This document shows, piece by piece, positions 13,151 through 14,425 of a stretch of DNA of 14,425 nucleotides. Positions within the stretch are counted from its first letter, which is position 1; each line of letters starts with the position of its first letter. Source of the stretch: Sphingomonas sp. (lineage in GTDB: Bacteria > Pseudomonadota > Alphaproteobacteria > Sphingomonadales > Sphingomonadaceae); the NCBI GenBank assembly GCA_030146605.1, contig JASLBO010000065.1, positions 1 to 14,425 on the forward strand, read 5' to 3'. The notes below the pieces were generated by a model that saw only the letters and a program-made list of their open reading frames with translations, was not told the DNA's origin and did not search any database. The translations under genes were made by a program, and so were the position numbers.

Positions 13151-14100
13151 GCGGTTTCGCCTATGTCGTGCGCGGCGGCCAGGTCGCGACGCCGCCGCTC
13201 AAGCAGGCGCTGGGCGTGGAGGCCGATCTCGTCTGGGTCCATCTCACTACCAATGACGAGCGCGCCAAGGCGTGGCTGGGCGGCGAGGCCGGGCTCTCAC
13301 CCTATGTCATCGAGGCACTGACCGCTGTCGAGACGCGTCCGCGGTGCGATTCCGCCGGGCCGGGCGCGGTGATCAATCTGCGCGGCCTCTCCTCCGAAGC
13401 CCTCGCCGCGTCCGATCCGCTCGCCTCGATCCGGATCTATGCGCATGGCGGGTGCGTCTTCTCGGTCACCCGCAAGGCGCTGAACGCGCTCCACCCGGTT
13501 CGCGAGCTGGTCGCGGCGGGCAGGATTCTCGATCCGGGCGACCTGATCGCCGCGCTCGCGCAGGCGATCACCGAGGAGCTCGACCCCGTCGTCGCCGATC
13601 TCGGCGACTCGCTCGATGATTGCGAGGAGCAGATCACCACCGGTCATGCCTTCGATCTGCGTCGCATGGTCAATCGCGTTCGCAGCCAGGCGATCGGCTT
13701 TCGTCGCTTCCTCAATCCGCAGCGGGCCGCGCTGGAGAAGCTGGCGGCGATCCCCGGCGACTGGCTCGGCGATGACGACCGGCTCCATCTTGCCGCTGCC
13801 GCGGACCGCGCGGCGCGGATGGCGGAAGAACTGGAGAGCATTCGCGAGCGCGCCGCGCTGACTCACGAGACGCTCACCGATCTGCGCGCCGAGCAGATCG
13901 ATCAGCGCTCGCTGATCATCGCCATCGTCGCAATGGTGTTCCTGCCCCTGACCTTCGTCACCGGGCTGCTGGGAATGAACGTTGCCGGCATCCCGTTCGC
14001 GCACGAGCCCTGGGCGTTCTGGGGAGTGTTCTCGCTCTGCGTGGCGGTCGCGTTGGTGATCGCGGCATATTTCATCCGCCGGCACTGGTTCGAGCGCTAG
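13147..14100 (+). CDS. zntB: ZntB/CorA-family divalent metal transporter
   Basis: Inner-membrane pentameric 2-TM-GxN transporter of the CorA superfamily. The 317-residue protein has a cytoplasmic N-domain (about 1-250) with a long helix region around residues 140-255, then TM1 (about 256-275), the signature TGLLGMNVAGIPF (GMN at 276-278), a short loop, TM2 (about 290-310) and a basic end RRHWFER. The text after GMN (VAGIPF) is closer to ZntB (zinc, proton-coupled) than to the CorA magnesium channel, but the ion cannot be proved from sequence. The start ATG at 13147 overlaps the previous stop (ATGA). Last gene of the argH operon. Its TAG stop interlocks with the stop of the convergent response-regulator gene, leaving no room for a terminator. 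Confidence 0.9.
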   Translation: MSGFAYVVRGGQVATPPLKQALGVEADLVWVHLTTNDERAKAWLGGEAGLSPYVIEALTAVETRPRCDSAGPGAVINLRGLSSEALAASDPLASIRIYAHGGCVFSVTRKALNALHPVRELVAAGRILDPGDLIAALAQAITEELDPVVADLGDSLDDCEEQITTGHAFDLRRMVNRVRSQAIGFRRFLNPQRAALEKLAAIPGDWLGDDDRLHLAAAADRAARMAEELESIRERAALTHETLTDLRAEQIDQRSLIIAIVAMVFLPLTFVTGLLGMNVAGIPFAHEPWAFWGVFSLCVAVALVIAAYFIRRHWFER

Positions 14101-14425
14101 GCGGCGGCAGTCCGCCGATTGGCGAGCTCTTCGTTCAACTGGGCGATCGAGCCCAGCAGGCGAGCGCGATCGGCGCGGGCCGCGGCGAGTTCGGCCTGCG
14201 CCTCGCCCAGCTCGATGGCGCGCGCGGCGATCCGTGCATCCAGTGCGAGATTGGAGCGCTTCAGCTCCTCGACACGGCCGGCGCGCGCGAGCGTGCGTTC
14301 GATGCGCGCTGCGAGAACGTCGAAAGCGACGGGCTTGGCGAGCCAATCATCGGCTCCCGCAGCGAACGCTTCGACGGCGCCTTCCTGCGCGCTGAGCATG
14401 ATCACCGGAAGATCGGCCGTATCGG
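14097..14425 (-). CDS. Response regulator receiver protein, N-terminal part beyond the right edge
   Basis: Only the last 108 codons are in the window. TADLPVIMLSAQEG is beta4 of a receiver domain with the conserved Ser/Thr switch residue (LSA). AGADDWLAKPV is beta5 with the conserved Lys before Pro. The phospho-acceptor Asp must lie outside the window. After the receiver domain comes a tail of about 60 residues, rich in Ala, Glu, Arg and Leu, which looks like a coiled coil (VEELKRSNLALDARI, ELGEAQAELAAARAD, LLGSIAQLNEELANR). It then stops without a DNA-binding or enzymatic output domain. This suggests a stand-alone regulator acting through protein contacts, or a receiver fused at the end of a larger sensor protein. 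Frame is open to the edge. Confidence 0.85.
   Translation of the reverse strand, partial: DTADLPVIMLSAQEGAVEAFAAGADDWLAKPVAFDVLAARIERTLARAGRVEELKRSNLALDARIAARAIELGEAQAELAAARADRARLLGSIAQLNEELANRRTAAA

Overview
The window looks like chromosomal DNA of a sphingomonad-type alphaproteobacterium. Reasons are the high GC with strong G/C third-position bias, the NodT-EmrA-EmrB efflux cassette with a divergent TetR gene, the alphaproteobacterial omega subunit, REP-like elements containing GCGAAAGC and CTGTCGAAGG, and promoters with little or no leader. The genus-level assignment is inference from family resemblance. No phage, transposase, CRISPR array or rRNA is visible. The window is mostly core genes with one accessory-looking efflux locus.

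Layout: (1) 1-4692 is a drug-efflux locus. On the minus strand run an outer-membrane factor, an EmrA-type adaptor and an EmrB-type MFS pump whose 3' end lies beyond base 1. A TetR-family repressor diverges from them. The 89-bp gap between the two start codons holds two nearly identical palindromic operators, one over each predicted -10 box. (2) 4693-5031 has no gene. It holds a REP-like pair of hairpins, a weak 33-nt-period repeat and an AT-rich block. (3) 5032-6784 holds a soluble phospholipase-D/cardiolipin-synthase-like enzyme (minus) and divergent rpoZ with a clean intrinsic terminator, followed by a second REP-like pair. (4) 6945-8689 is a minus-strand ppx/gppA-rlmE pair joined by an ATGA overlap. 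(5) 8803-8916 is tRNA-Gln(CTG) with a good promoter. (6) 8928-9491 is a TlpA-like thioredoxin lipoprotein on the minus strand, apparently starting at TTG. (7) 9508-14100 is a tight five-gene plus-strand operon: argH, a small LptM-like lipoprotein, lysA, a reduced CysG-like protein and a ZntB/CorA-family metal transporter. Three of its four junctions are ATGA overlaps. (8) From 14097 to the right edge is the 3' part of a response-regulator gene on the minus strand. Its stop codon interlocks with the transporter stop through one CTAG.

How the genes work together: the efflux genes should form one complex across both membranes, repressed by the TetR protein until a ligand is bound. The operon after 9508 couples the last steps of arginine and lysine synthesis to an envelope lipoprotein, a siroheme-pathway relative and a divalent-metal transporter.

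The most unusual item is the 252-residue CysG-like protein. Its Rossmann region is about 28 residues shorter than in E. coli CysG, and it ends in a remnant of the uroporphyrinogen-III methyltransferase domain without the glycine-rich SAM loop. I found no convincing wholly new multi-gene system.
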